The notes under the pieces: generated by a model
Told to the model about the DNA's origin: nothing
Seen by the model: the letters and a program-made list of their open reading frames with translations, nothing else
The model's database searches: none
Assembly (NCBI RefSeq): GCF_001275675.1
Contig: NZ_LITM01000002.1
Location: forward strand, 503,257-567,256
Source of the DNA: Lysinibacillus sp. FJAT-14745
GTDB lineage: Bacteria; Bacillota; Bacilli; Bacillales_A; Planococcaceae
Direction of reading: 5' to 3'
Length of the DNA stretch: 64,000 nucleotides
Shown: positions 35,151 through 44,534 of the stretch, piece after piece
How the letters are laid out: each line of letters starts with the position of its first letter
Numbering within the stretch: the first letter of the stretch is position 1
Position numbers and translations under genes: made by a program

Positions 35151-36446
35151 TTATGGATATAAGCGGTTTAGTAAACGTGGGAATGGAATCGTTTCACGAA
35201 TGTGCTCCGTGCCAGAAATCCATGCCACTGTACGCTCCAATCCAAGACCGAAGCCTGAATGTGGTACAGAGCCTTGTTTACGTAGCTCTAAATACCATGC
35301 ATAAGCATCTAAAGATAAATGATGTTCTTCAAGACGAGATTTTAATAAATCATAGTCATGGATACGCTCAGAACCACCAATTATTTCACCATAACCTTCT
35401 GGTGCAATTAAATCTGCACATAATACTACATCATCACGGTCAGGATGTGGCTGCATGTAGAATGGCTTAATGCCTACTGGGTAGCAAGTGATGAATACAG
35501 GTTTGTCAAATGAATTAGCAATTGCAGTTTCATGTGGTGCACCGAAATCATCGCCCCATTCAATATCGTCAAATCCTTGTTCATGTAATAATTTAATGGC
35601 ATCGTCATAAGAAATACGAGGGAATGGTGCTTTAATATTTTCAAGTGTTGAAGTATCACGACCAAGTCGCTCTAATTCTAATTTGCAGTTTGCCAGAACT
35701 GATTGCACAATATGAGCTACATACTGTTCTTGCACTTCTAGGTTTTCTTCAAATTCCACAAATGCCATTTCTGGTTCAATCATCCAAAACTCGATTAAGT
35801 GACGACGTGTTTTAGATTTTTCTGCACGGAATGTAGGACCGAATGAGAACACTTTACCTAATGCCATTGCAGCCGCTTCCATATAAAGTTGACCAGATTG
35901 AGAAAGATATGCATCTTCATCGAAATATTTTGTGTGGAATAGCTCAGAAGTACCTTCTGGAGCTGATCCAGTTAAAATTGGTGGGTCCATTTTTGTAAAG
36001 CCATTGTCGTTGAAAAACTCGTAAGTTGCACGAATAATTTCGTTACGAATTTTCATGATCGCATGTTGTTTACGAGAACGTAGCCATAAGTGACGGTTAT
36101 CCATTAAAAACTCTGGACCATGTTCTTTTGGCGTAATAGGGAAATCAGTTGCTGCATGTAGTACTTCAATACCAGTTACAGCAATTTCACAGCCAAAGCT
36201 TGAACGCTCATCTGCTTTAACCTCTCCCGTAATGTACATTGAAGTTTCTTGGGTCATACCTTTTGCAATGGCAAAAATTTCTTCGCCTACTTCTTCTTTA
36301 ACAACAACGCCCTGTACAAAGCCAGAACCATCACGTAATTGTAAGAAGGCAATTTTACCACTTGATCGTTTGTTCGCTAGCCAAGCACCTAGCTTGACGG
36401 TTTCACCGATATGCTTTGGCATATCTTGAATCATAATTTTTTTCAT
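35151..36446 (-). CDS. asnS: Asparaginyl-tRNA synthetase
   Basis: A 431-residue class IIb synthetase charging tRNA-Asn. The N-terminal OB-fold anticodon domain ([29 protein letters not shown]) is followed by the catalytic domain with motif 2 [28 protein letters not shown] and motif 3 [15 protein letters not shown]. Length is typical. ATG at 36446 with GGAGG. It is 28 bases downstream of aspB, matching the aspB-asnS-dnaD order of Bacillus. No T-box leader lies directly before it. Confidence 0.97.
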   Translation of the reverse strand: MKKIMIQDMPKHIGETVKLGAWLANKRSSGKIAFLQLRDGSGFVQGVVVKEEVGEEIFAIAKGMTQETSMYITGEVKADERSSFGCEIAVTGIEVLHAATDFPITPKEHGPEFLMDNRHLWLRSRKQHAIMKIRNEIIRATYEFFNDNGFTKMDPPILTGSAPEGTSELFHTKYFDEDAYLSQSGQLYMEAAAMALGKVFSFGPTFRAEKSKTRRHLIEFWMIEPEMAFVEFEENLEVQEQYVAHIVQSVLANCKLELERLGRDTSTLENIKAPFPRISYDDAIKLLHEQGFDDIEWGDDFGAPHETAIANSFDKPVFITCYPVGIKPFYMQPHPDRDDVVLCADLIAPEGYGEIIGGSERIHDYDLLKSRLEEHHLSLDAYAWYLELRKQGSVPHSGFGLGLERTVAWISGTEHIRETIPFPRLLNRLYP

Positions 36447-36474
36447 AGAAATCCTCCAAAGTTGGTTAAAAGGA

Positions 36475-37668
36475 TTAGTCTTGCCATTTTGATTTTACAA
36501 ATGTATCAATTCGACGGACTGCCTCTTCTAATAATTCTAAAGATGTAGCATAAGATAATCGCATTGTAGTTGGTGCACCAAAGCCAGAACCTGGAATCAC
36601 TGCTACGTTTGCTTCTGTTAAAATATCCGAAGCGAATGCATCTACTGAATCATAGCCAGTATGAGCCATAGCTTCTGCTACATCTGGTAATAAGTAGAAT
36701 GCACCCTGAGGTTTTAAAACGTTGAAGCCAGGAATTGCACTTAACTGTGGATAAATTTTTTCAAGACGAGATTCGAATGCTTGACGCATTTCTTCGACAG
36801 CGTCTTGTGGCCCATTGTACGCTTCCACTGTTGCATATTGTGCAGTTGTTGTTGCGTTTGATGTAGAGTGTGATGCAAGATCGGTCATTGATTTAATAAT
36901 GTCCGCATCCCCTGCAGCATACCCGATACGCCAGCCTGTCATAGAGTGAGATTTTGCAACACCATTTACAACGATTGTACGTGCTTTCACTGCATCAGAT
37001 AGCTGTGCAATTGAAAAATGCTCAATACCATTGTATACAAGCTTCTCATAAATTTCATCTGACACGATTAAAATATCTTTTTCTTCTGCAACAGCAGCAA
37101 TTTCAGCAATCTCTTCACGAGAATAAATCATACCTGATGGGTTGCTAGGAGAGTTAATAATAACTGCTTTTGTTTTATCTGTCACAGCAGCTCTTAATTG
37201 ATCCGCAGTAATTTTATAGCCTTGCTCACGTGTGCCTTCCACATAAACAGGTACACCACCCGCTAATTTTACTTGCTCAGGATAAGATACCCAATAAGGA
37301 ATCGGAATAATAACTTCATCGCCCTCGTTTAAAATAACTTGGAATAAAGTATAAAGAATATGTTTCGCTCCAACACCTACAATTACTTCATTCGGCTTGT
37401 ATGAAAGATTGTTGTCGCGTTGAAGTTTATCGATAATCGCTTTCTTAAGTACTGGAAGACCGCCAGCAGGTGTATATTTTGTTAAACCTTTTTCCATCGA
37501 GTCAATGGCAGCATTTAAAATATTTTGTGGCGTGTTGAAGTCTGGCTCACCAGCACCTAGACCAATAACATCAATACCTTGCTCTTTTAATTCCTTTGCT
37601 TTCGCAGTAATTGCTAAAGTTGAAGAAGGTGTTAAAGTTTTTACACGGTTTGCTAATAAATTTTTCAT
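36475..37668 (-). CDS. aspB: Aspartate aminotransferase (class I)
   Basis: A 397-residue PLP enzyme that interconverts aspartate and oxaloacetate with glutamate/2-oxoglutarate. [36 protein letters not shown], and the PLP lysine in [15 protein letters not shown] are all present, with [14 protein letters not shown] at the C-terminus. ATG at 37668 with GAGGAG ten bases upstream matches the known N-terminus ([15 protein letters not shown]); the open frame further upstream overlaps ypmB and has no ribosome site. It supplies aspartate, the precursor for asparagine used by the adjacent asnS product. Confidence 0.95.
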   Translation of the reverse strand: MKNLLANRVKTLTPSSTLAITAKAKELKEQGIDVIGLGAGEPDFNTPQNILNAAIDSMEKGLTKYTPAGGLPVLKKAIIDKLQRDNNLSYKPNEVIVGVGAKHILYTLFQVILNEGDEVIIPIPYWVSYPEQVKLAGGVPVYVEGTREQGYKITADQLRAAVTDKTKAVIINSPSNPSGMIYSREEIAEIAAVAEEKDILIVSDEIYEKLVYNGIEHFSIAQLSDAVKARTIVVNGVAKSHSMTGWRIGYAAGDADIIKSMTDLASHSTSNATTTAQYATVEAYNGPQDAVEEMRQAFESRLEKIYPQLSAIPGFNVLKPQGAFYLLPDVAEAMAHTGYDSVDAFASDILTEANVAVIPGSGFGAPTTMRLSYATSLELLEEAVRRIDTFVKSKWQD

Positions 37669-37684
37669 ACGGGATCTACTCCTC

Positions 37685-38167
37685 TTATAAATTCGTAATG
37701 CGCTTCCACCAGTCGCCGTCCTTAAACATAATATAGACATAGTTGAGCTTATCGTGATCGTTTAGGTATGTAATTTCCCAAACAGCACCTGGCTCCTCAT
37801 AGCCTAATTTTATATTGAGGACTTTTTGTACATTGCCTTCTTTTTTTAAAACCGATAATGCCTGCTTTTCCGTAATACCATCTTTTAAAAGTACTTCCTT
37901 AATTGAATCAGCTTCTAGATTCGTCGGAACAAAGACAGCTTTTTTATCACCATATTCATCTACCCCGAACACAGTGACATACGAATGTTTGCCATTATAT
38001 GTGTAAGACTCCGAGACAACTGCGAGGGCTTTGGCATCAAGAGCCAACTGTTCAGCCTTCTCTTCAATTGAACTGAATGGAGCTTCGGCTTTCCAGAGTA
38101 CTAAAATACTAATGACAAGTGACAATGAAACCATAAAGACAGAAATGAAAATCAACCAGTTTTTCAT
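37685..38167 (-). CDS. ypmB: YpmB, membrane-anchored PepSY-like protein
   Basis: A 160-residue protein with one N-terminal membrane helix (about 4-24) and an extracytoplasmic part carrying two cystatin-like/PepSY-type regions (ALDAKALAVVSESYTYNGKHSYVTVFGVDEYGDKKAVFVP; GAVWEITYLNDHDKLNYVYIMFKDG). It matches B. subtilis YpmB in size and in position upstream of aspB. Its role is unknown. ATG at 38167 overlaps the stop of a 33-codon frame (ATGA), indicating translational coupling. Confidence 0.88.
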   Translation of the reverse strand: MKNWLIFISVFMVSLSLVISILVLWKAEAPFSSIEEKAEQLALDAKALAVVSESYTYNGKHSYVTVFGVDEYGDKKAVFVPTNLEADSIKEVLLKDGITEKQALSVLKKEGNVQKVLNIKLGYEEPGAVWEITYLNDHDKLNYVYIMFKDGDWWKRITNL

Positions 38168-38265
38168 ATATTCACCTTATGTTTCACATCTAGCGTATGC
38201 TTTAACACGAACGCCTGATGCTTTTGCATGTCTATAACTGCGCATACATTCATTTTGCTTTCCAT
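38164..38265 (-). CDS. Tiny coupled ORF upstream of ypmB (33 aa)
   Basis: A 33-codon frame starting MESKMNVCAVIDMQ and ending VKHKVNI, whose TGA overlaps the ypmB ATG as ATGA. GCAGGTTGA precedes the ATG at 38265. Bacillus carries ypmA (about 56 residues, also starting MESK) at this place, so this may be a shortened or diverged ypmA or a leader peptide coupling ypmB translation. I cannot decide from sequence alone. TATAAT at about 38301-38306 (minus strand) may be the operon's -10 box. Confidence 0.5.
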   Translation of the reverse strand: MESKMNVCAVIDMQKHQAFVLKHTLDVKHKVNI

Positions 38266-38821
38266 TTTTGTCAACCTGCTTTCTTTCCTCATACCACAAC
38301 ATTATACAACAATTTTGTGCTGTCGTGTTTCTTAATTTCATATATTGTACGTTGATAGATTAACGTTTTCAAATGATTCGGGTAGTAATTTATTTCTTTT
38401 TAGTTCGGCCCTAAAAAATGATGACCATTTCAATAGCAAAATTCCTATCCACAATTGCAAATAGGAAGTAAAATTTACTGCTAAAATACCTATGATAAAA
38501 CACAAATAGCATAGTAGTTCGCACGACCGTCATTTTTTAGCGCGCTGCAAGTATCCATCTGCTTGCTCAGAAATTTTTGTATGGATATTTTTTAAAATTG
38601 ATACAAACACCCATGCTCACACCTTTTGGCGATAAAGCTTCCTTTGGCAGTTAATAATCGCTAACCCAATGTTGCTTTGAGTAGTGATCTCCTGCAATTT
38701 ATTAAATGTAGATATTTTTTTATTAGCACAATTATCTCCATTATTGTCCTTGTTGCCTATTATTTTTACCCATATGATGATGTAATGAGCAATTTTAAGA
38801 ATTGAAAAGGGACGTGATGTT
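38266..38821. other. Gene-free region before the cotA-like gene
   Basis: About 550 AT-rich bases between the divergent ypmB operon and the CotA-like gene. No supported gene or repeat is seen. CATATGATG at 38771 resembles the -10 of mother-cell sporulation promoters (CATAnnnTA), but no -35 partner is visible. Confidence 0.4.
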
Positions 38822-40849
38822 TTGACTAAAGAAGTTAATCCTACAGATCCAGCGACAATACCAAAATTTGTGGATGAGCTGCCAAAACCGGTTACCGCTA
38901 AACCTAAATATTATAAAGGCCAACAGAGAAAAAATTATTATGAACTTAAAATGATGCAAGCAGAGCATTCTTTCCATAAAGATTTCCCAAAATCAATCAT
39001 ATGGGGCTATAACGGGCTTTATCCCGGACCGACAATTGAGGCTACAAAAGACAAAAGCATTTATGTTAGATATAGTAACCAATTGCCCTTAAAGCACTTC
39101 TTACCAGTTGATTTTTCACTTCATGCGGCAAACGATTCAAAGGAAGTAAGAACTGTTACACATTTACATGGCGCAAATGTAGATTGGGAGAGTGACGGCC
39201 ATCCCGAGGCATGGTATACAAGAGATTATGCGCAAACAGGTCCAAAATTCAGTAAAGAAATACATGAATATACTAATCATCAACCCGGCACAACACTGTG
39301 GTATCATGATCATGCAATGGCGCTAACTCGTTTAAATGTCTATGCGGGATTAGCGGGTTTTTATTTACTTCGGGATTCGCTTGAGGAGCGTTCTAACCTA
39401 CCTCGTGGTGACTATGAGTACCCTATCTTAATTCAAGATAAATCGTTTAATGAAGACGGCTCTCTTTTCTATCCTGATGAGCCACCATTCCCAGTTCCCG
39501 TACACCCATCTATTACACCCGGCTTTGTTGGTAATACCATCGTTGTAAACGGCAAAGTCTGGCCTTATTTAAATGTCGAACCTCGTAAATATAGATTTCG
39601 TTTTCTTAATGGCTCCAATAGAAGAGGTTATGTCATTAGCCTTTCAAATGGTGAGCCTATGATACAAATCGGAACAGATGGGGGCTTTTTAACAGCTCCT
39701 CAAGAAATTCAATCTGTTGAGTTATTGCCGGCAGAACGAACAGATATCATTGTCGATTTTTCAAAATATGAAGGTCAGGAAATAACGTTAGTCAATTCAG
39801 ATGAAGATTTCATAGATGAACATACAAGAGAAATCATGCAGTTTAAAGTGTGTCTTCCTCTAAAGTGTGAGGACACTAGTGAAATACCAGAAAGGCTTGC
39901 AGTATCAATGGATTTACATTCACACGATGCACATATAGAGAGACACTTACCATTAACTGCTACGACAGATGATTTTGGTCGGCCCATGTTATTATTAAAT
40001 AATCGTATGTATCATGACCCTACTACTGAAAAGCCTGCACTTGATAGTATAGAGATCTGGAATTTCATTAATGCCACGCAGTTTGATCACCCTATTCATC
40101 TACATTTAATTCAATTTAAAATACTAGAACGCCGCCCTTTCGATAGGGAGCTATATCAAAATGAAGGTAGGCTGGAATTTACAGGTCCCCCTGAAAAACC
40201 GCATAACTATGAGCAAGGTTGGAAGGATACTGTAAAAGCAGAAGCGGGGAAAGTTACGAAAATTATTATGCATTGGAAAGATCATGTCGGCCATTATATG
40301 TGGCATTGTCATTTCCTAGAACATGAAGATCATGACATGATGCGACCAATACTCGTCATGAAGGACGTTCACCCTGTGCAAGAGCCACATGTTGAAATCC
40401 AGCATGACGTAAAGCATTCGCAAGAACTGCATCACGACGACCCGACTATTGTTACGGGCAATAACGAGAATACTATACCTCTCTTGAACTATATTCCACA
40501 CATCACTCCAACTGAAGAAATAGTAGAATACTCTCAAGCTTCTTTGCAAACAGCGTATTTAGAAGACGAAATAGAATATAATCCGCAAACTATTCCTCTC
40601 TTAACTAGCACTCAAAACATTACTAGCTCAACTGAAACAGCTTTTTTAGAAGATAAAGTGGAATATAATCAGCTATCTGCACCGCTCTTGAATAATACTC
40701 AAAATGTCACTTCTTCAATTGTAGAACTCCCGGAACATCAAATTCATAAAGTGACTGATAGTGAAAGTATTCCTCAACCAATCTTCCCGTCTACTGAGTT
40801 TCAACCTCGACAAAGGATACCTGCTAGGCGCCGGAGAAGATGGTACTAA
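38822..40849 (+). CDS. cotA: CotA-like multicopper oxidase (laccase/bilirubin oxidase) with C-terminal extension
   Basis: A 675-residue three-domain laccase. All four copper motifs are present: HLH at 114-116, WYHDH at 162-164, HPIHLH at 423-428, and HCHFLEHEDHDM with His495-Cys496-His497, His501 and axial Met506. CotA is an outer spore-coat laccase making the brown pigment, and some homologues oxidise Mn(II) or bilirubin. The Bacillus protein is about 510 residues. Here about 150 extra residues follow, with two imperfect repeats (FLEDKVEYNQLSAPLLNNTQNVT type) and an arginine-rich end (ARRRRRWY). TTG at 38822 follows AAAAGGG. A second, unrelated-type multicopper oxidase gene lies at 46603. 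Confidence 0.9.
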   Translation: MTKEVNPTDPATIPKFVDELPKPVTAKPKYYKGQQRKNYYELKMMQAEHSFHKDFPKSIIWGYNGLYPGPTIEATKDKSIYVRYSNQLPLKHFLPVDFSLHAANDSKEVRTVTHLHGANVDWESDGHPEAWYTRDYAQTGPKFSKEIHEYTNHQPGTTLWYHDHAMALTRLNVYAGLAGFYLLRDSLEERSNLPRGDYEYPILIQDKSFNEDGSLFYPDEPPFPVPVHPSITPGFVGNTIVVNGKVWPYLNVEPRKYRFRFLNGSNRRGYVISLSNGEPMIQIGTDGGFLTAPQEIQSVELLPAERTDIIVDFSKYEGQEITLVNSDEDFIDEHTREIMQFKVCLPLKCEDTSEIPERLAVSMDLHSHDAHIERHLPLTATTDDFGRPMLLLNNRMYHDPTTEKPALDSIEIWNFINATQFDHPIHLHLIQFKILERRPFDRELYQNEGRLEFTGPPEKPHNYEQGWKDTVKAEAGKVTKIIMHWKDHVGHYMWHCHFLEHEDHDMMRPILVMKDVHPVQEPHVEIQHDVKHSQELHHDDPTIVTGNNENTIPLLNYIPHITPTEEIVEYSQASLQTAYLEDEIEYNPQTIPLLTSTQNITSSTETAFLEDKVEYNQLSAPLLNNTQNVTSSIVELPEHQIHKVTDSESIPQPIFPSTEFQPRQRIPARRRRRWY

Positions 40850-40854
40850 TGTCA

Positions 40855-40980
40855 CAAGGCTGGGACATTAGTATAAATTTAAAGAGAAATTTTAAAAATC
40901 CACATCAGAAAAGTGCAAGAAATCAATATTTCTAAAATTGATTTCTTGCACTTTTTAAAGTTTTGTCCCAACCTCTTTAT
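40855..40980 (-). repeat. Family B terminator-like repeat, copy B1
   Basis: Minus-strand: AGAGGTTGGGAC, then AAACTTTAAAAAG, a 19-bp inverted repeat AAAAGTGCAAGAAATCAAT / ATTGATTTCTTGCACTTTT, then CTGATGTGGATTTTT. The flanks can pair again through GGGAC/GTCCC. It separates the convergent cotA-like gene and RND remnant and probably terminates both. A second copy lies at 54842 with compensating changes in the stem. Confidence 0.8.
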
Positions 40981-40986
40981 GATTTT

Positions 40987-41434
40987 TTAATTCTTTTTAA
41001 ATAGACAATAAAGAATAGGGACAATAAATAATGTTAAAAAAGTAGAGGTAGATAGTCCACCTATAACTACAACAGAAAGAGACTTTGATATCATCCCAGT
41101 TTCATTTGAAATAGCCATTGGGATTAATGCGCCCATTGTTGCAATAGCAGTCAATAGTTGAATATACTGCATTGGTTACACCGTTTGTATAAACATTTTT
41201 TCTCCCTTCTAGCTTCATAAATTCCCTTTCCATTTGCTTCCCTATATCATTCATCGCTTGTTCGGGTGAAGCTCCTTGATAAGGAATAACTACTGTTAAA
41301 TATGGAATATCAATATTCGGGTACTTCTCACTATGTAATGTTTGTAATGAATAAATTCCTCCTACAATAATAAGAGGTATTACTAATATCATTGTTAAAG
41401 CATTTTTCATACAAAAACGGATGAATCGTTTCAT
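40987..41434 (-). pseudogene. RND efflux pump remnant (large internal deletion)
   Basis: Only the two ends of an AcrB/SwrC-type RND transporter (normally about 1000 residues) remain. The N-terminal part (from ATG at 41434: first membrane helix and the porter start EKYPNIDIPYLTVVIPYQGASPEQAMNDIGKQMER, to NGVTNAVYSTI) is joined in a different frame to the last two membrane helices (LTAIATMGALIPMAISNETG...GGLSTSTFLTLFIVPILYCLFKKN), ending at 40987. Roughly 850 codons are missing and the frames do not match at the joint near 41160. It is non-functional as a pump. The intact MerR gene upstream probably once controlled it. Confidence 0.88.
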
Positions 41435-41466
41435 ATTTCCCCTCCCTCAAACTATCCCCAATCCTT

Positions 41467-42237
41467 TTATCCCTGCTCAATCTGCATTACAGGTAACAAT
41501 AAATCTAGTTGAGTAAAATCATCACCTCGATACCACTCAAGGATGGAGCGTGACGGCACCCATTTATGTTGAAGCGCGTATTGAAGTATTTTTATGTATC
41601 CGTCCTTGATCGTTGACATTTGTTCTTTAAATGGTAATGCCAAACATATACAAGAAGGCATATGTTCAATGAAATCACTATCAGTTATATTATTTATTTT
41701 AGTATCTGCTGGAACACCAAAGCCGATTTGAGCTTTGATTACATCTTGGCCTGATAAATAATTTAAATAATAACTTTTAATGCTAATATTTAATTGTTTT
41801 AATTCGTTTGCTCTGTATTCAAAATGGGCTCCAAATTTACCCGTTGTGGATTGAGCTGTATACCAAATAATTTTTTCATCATTTTTATCAATCAAATAAA
41901 TATCATCTCGAATAGAATTGCTTTCCAAGTAACGTAGGCTAATATCCAACAGATCCCGTTTTTGTTTCATATTTTGAATCCATGTTTTCATCATTTCCTG
42001 GCGAGTCGTTTCATCCTGCTCGTGTAAATAATTTTGAATTTCATGAATAGATACATCTGCTAATCGCAAAGTGGATATTAACTTTACTGTTGCAATTTGA
42101 CTATCTGAATACACCCGATAGCCATTTGAACTTCTTTCCTCCGGTAACAGTAAATTTTTAGTTTCATAAAAGCGTAATGTGCTTTTGGCAATACCTGTTC
42201 TTTCAGAGAATTCTTGAATTGTCATATATTTTTTCAA
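41467..42237 (-). CDS. MerR-family regulator
   Basis: A 256-residue regulator. The N-terminal winged helix has MTIQEFSERTGIAKSTLRFYETKNLLLPEERSSNGYRVYSDSQI, followed by a coiled coil (to about 125) and a C-terminal effector domain of the GyrI-like size class (FGAHFEYRANEL...FGVPADTKIN). No cysteine metal site is evident, so a drug-like ligand is more likely. TTG at 42237 with GAGGTG seven bases upstream. It is 32 bases upstream of the RND remnant in the same direction, so its original target appears deleted. The promoter in front of it has the classical MerR operator. Confidence 0.88.
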   Translation of the reverse strand: MKKYMTIQEFSERTGIAKSTLRFYETKNLLLPEERSSNGYRVYSDSQIATVKLISTLRLADVSIHEIQNYLHEQDETTRQEMMKTWIQNMKQKRDLLDISLRYLESNSIRDDIYLIDKNDEKIIWYTAQSTTGKFGAHFEYRANELKQLNISIKSYYLNYLSGQDVIKAQIGFGVPADTKINNITDSDFIEHMPSCICLALPFKEQMSTIKDGYIKILQYALQHKWVPSRSILEWYRGDDFTQLDLLLPVMQIEQG

Positions 42238-42260
42238 ATCATCACACCTCTCTTAATTTC

Positions 42261-42291
42261 AATGTAAACCTTCAACTAACTTGAAGGTCAA
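42261..42291 (-). promoter_or_regulatory. MerR-type promoter with 19-bp spacer
   Basis: Minus-strand TTGACC (42291-42286), 19-base spacer, TACATT (42266-42261). The spacer and the end of the -35 contain the perfect dyad ACCTTCAA-gttag-TTGAAGGT, the expected binding site of the MerR protein at 41467. Confidence 0.85.
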
Positions 42292-42356
42292 GATATATTT
42301 CTAAATTTAGGTTACATTCCCAGGTGTGTTGATTACCCATTTTTATACATCCAAAG

Positions 42357-42548
42357 AGGCTGATTTCCGCTACGGGCTACTCGCTTTCCTGCGGGCGAGC
42401 GTCGAGCCGCTCCCTCCGCTTCGCTCCGTGCAGGGTCTCGGGCCAACACGATGTTGGTCACGAAGGCGTTATCACAGGATGTGATGGTTTTAGCCTTCGT
42501 TCCTCTATCGCTTTCCCGCGGGAGTCGAGTAGCCCTACGCTACAATCA
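42357..42548 (+). repeat. Structured intergenic repeat, family A copy A5
   Basis: A GC-rich island in the 600-base gap before the Mnx-like cluster. Outer arms CTGATT and GGGCTACTCG (42374-42383) pair with CGAGTAGCCC (42526-42535) and AATCAG. Inside are GGCCAACA-CGA-TGTTGGTC and a two-level stem ACGAAGGC (42460-42467) / GCCTTCGT (42493-42500) enclosing ATCAC/GTGAT. The central part is the same architecture as in copy A1 (3584-3640) with different stem bases. The rest of the gap (42549-42839) holds no gene; GCATATACTA at 42801 resembles a sporulation -10 box. Confidence 0.75.
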
Positions 42549-42839
42549 GTTAAAATGGAAATATATTGGCAAAGTGGTAACGAAAAAATCCTTTTATCGC
42601 TCAATAATAAACTTATTTTTCCTAATCAACACGCCTGTTACATTCCTTTATTACCCATAAAAAAGCCGCTCCTTACATATTAAACAGCTTGGCATTTGTT
42701 GAAACAATGCACTTTATATATATGATTAAATAGAATTTTTCTCACTAACGATTCAACTTTTTAGAACCTTTACATTCCCCTAAAAGTGTATATTGAACTA
42801 GCATATACTATCCTAAGCATCTAAAAAGGGGGTATTGAT

Positions 42840-43193
42840 TTGTGCGCTAGGCGAAGTGATACAATTAAAAAGAAAATGCAAATGAAACGTCAAACACTAC
42901 ATGGCCATAAATGTAAAAAGTGTTCTAAATACCCTTGCATTTGCTGTGACAAGTTTTTCGTTTTAAATCTTGCTGGATTGACGGATAATCTAAATTATGA
43001 ATTATTAAGATATAAAGGACAGAAAGCTGAAATTGAAACTGTTTTTTGTACGATAGAGTGCGGAGTAATTTGCAATATCGGCATTGATTTTATAGAAATA
43101 AAAGAACAAGACGGTGCGATTGTTACAATCCTCAAAGACAAAATTAGCAGAATTTATTTATCCACAGATAAAGATAATGGCACTTTTTGTTGA
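42840..43193 (+). CDS. Small Cys-rich, Sm-like beta-barrel protein (117 aa)
   Basis: A 117-residue protein of unknown function. The N-terminus is basic and contains a cysteine knuckle HKCKKCSKYPCICCDK (about residues 22-37). Residues about 55-108 have a short beta-barrel pattern (LRYKGQKAEIETVFCTIECGVICNIGIDFIEIKEQDGAIVTILKDKISRIYL), like small DUF2642/Sm-type spore-associated proteins. TTG at 42840 has AAAGGGGG six bases upstream. The same cysteine knuckle opens the last gene of the cluster at 50271. It may be the first member of the MnxG-like group; a coat or copper-binding role is inference. Confidence 0.65.
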   Translation: MCARRSDTIKKKMQMKRQTLHGHKCKKCSKYPCICCDKFFVLNLAGLTDNLNYELLRYKGQKAEIETVFCTIECGVICNIGIDFIEIKEQDGAIVTILKDKISRIYLSTDKDNGTFC

Positions 43194-43330
43194 TTCCTTT
43201 CCAAACTGTCTAAACTATTAGGCAGTTTTTATTATATACGCTGTTTCCAATTATCCTTTCTAAGTAATAGTCCATAATCGACTGTCATGAATAAAATATG
43301 TTAGTGGATTGCTTAGGAGGGATTAACCTA

Positions 43331-44473
43331 ATGAAAATTAGACCACGATTTGTTTTATTTTTCTTTGTATTATTATTACTTGTAATATGTGTTCAATATA
43401 TTAAGGGGCACTCATCTGTTGTCATGGAATACCCCGCTCCTAATAGCCAACTGGAAACAGCTCCTACAGAGATTAACATCACTTTTAAGGAGAAAATCAA
43501 ACGAGCACAAGCCTCCCTTGAGGTAGTCGATAATAAGGGACAAACGATGACTAGTAATAAGGCTCAAATAAGTGACGATCAACAAAAAATCCGGCTAGAA
43601 TTGCCTACTTTGCCGGATGGAATGTACTATGTTCACTATTACGTTGTCTTATTTAATGACGGACATTCTGTAAAAGGTTCTTATCGGTTTCAAATAGACA
43701 GTACTTTATTATTTAAGCAAATTGGAGATAATAATTTATGCATACCAATCTCATACCAGCAAGAAACTCTACAGCTTTATGACCTAAAAGAAAAAGAATG
43801 GTTTATTTATTTAATGAGGTTTATTTATTATACAGGCGTATCTTTAATCGTTGGTTGGGTTTTTTGGTGGAGGATTGTTCAAGGGTACTCAACTGAATTG
43901 AAGAAAAAATATATATCTTATGGGATCATTATTCAAATACATCATCTAATTGGGCTTTTTTTAATGATTATAATGCAATTAAACATTACTACGATTTTCA
44001 ACAACTCTGGTAATTTGTTGATTAATTCTACGTTCGATTTGATGTGGTATGCATCACTTGTTATATCACTCATTGGCTTTGTCTGTCTATTTCGCAAAAA
44101 ATGGTTCGATCTAATCTGGATGTTTTTAATTTTAGTCTTAAATGGGTATTCATTTGCATTTGAAACACCTAGTCTTTTGATCATTAGTCATAGCGCCCTT
44201 CTCTTCGCATTTTCTATTTGGGCAGGACGGCTACTGTTTATACTCAGCTTTTGGCGTAAGCATCAATTATTTATCCATTCATTTTCATCTTCATTTTCCA
44301 AATACTCATTTTGGTGTATTATCGTATTATTATTTACTGGTTTCTTTGAGGCGATTGTTTATTTATCAAATACATTAGAATCATTAAACAATTGGCTATT
44401 TTATTTACTGTGTAAACTACTTGCTGTTATTGCGATAATTGCGACAGAAAAAGTCATTCGCTCCAAACTATAA
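43331..44473 (+). CDS. CopC/CopD-type copper-handling membrane protein
   Basis: A 380-residue protein. A signal/anchor helix (about 5-25) is followed by a CopC-like extracytoplasmic domain. That domain starts HSSVVMEYPAPNSQLETAPTEINITF and ends NDGHSVKGSYRFQID, which keeps the mature N-terminal His and the Asp-x-His that bind Cu(II) in CopC/YcnJ. From about residue 150 there are seven or eight membrane helices of the CopD type. ATG at 43331 with AGGAGGG nine bases upstream; the frame upstream of this lacks a ribosome site. Its location next to a giant multicopper oxidase suggests copper supply for it. In B. subtilis YcnJ has the same domain order and imports copper. Confidence 0.82.
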   Translation: MKIRPRFVLFFFVLLLLVICVQYIKGHSSVVMEYPAPNSQLETAPTEINITFKEKIKRAQASLEVVDNKGQTMTSNKAQISDDQQKIRLELPTLPDGMYYVHYYVVLFNDGHSVKGSYRFQIDSTLLFKQIGDNNLCIPISYQQETLQLYDLKEKEWFIYLMRFIYYTGVSLIVGWVFWWRIVQGYSTELKKKYISYGIIIQIHHLIGLFLMIIMQLNITTIFNNSGNLLINSTFDLMWYASLVISLIGFVCLFRKKWFDLIWMFLILVLNGYSFAFETPSLLIISHSALLFAFSIWAGRLLFILSFWRKHQLFIHSFSSSFSKYSFWCIIVLLFTGFFEAIVYLSNTLESLNNWLFYLLCKLLAVIAIIATEKVIRSKL

Positions 44474-44534
44474 CTACACTGGACCGTCATTTTTATTTCT
44501 ATCTTCATTTAATGCACAATCCATTATCCGAACG

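Noticed and set aside
36446-36475. T-box leader before asnS
   Set aside because: The gap to aspB is only 28 bases and cannot hold one.
42795-42815. Sigma-K promoter for the Mnx-like cluster (GCATATACTA)
   Set aside because: The -10 fits CATAnnnTA, but no AC-type -35 lies 16-17 bases upstream; too weak to call.
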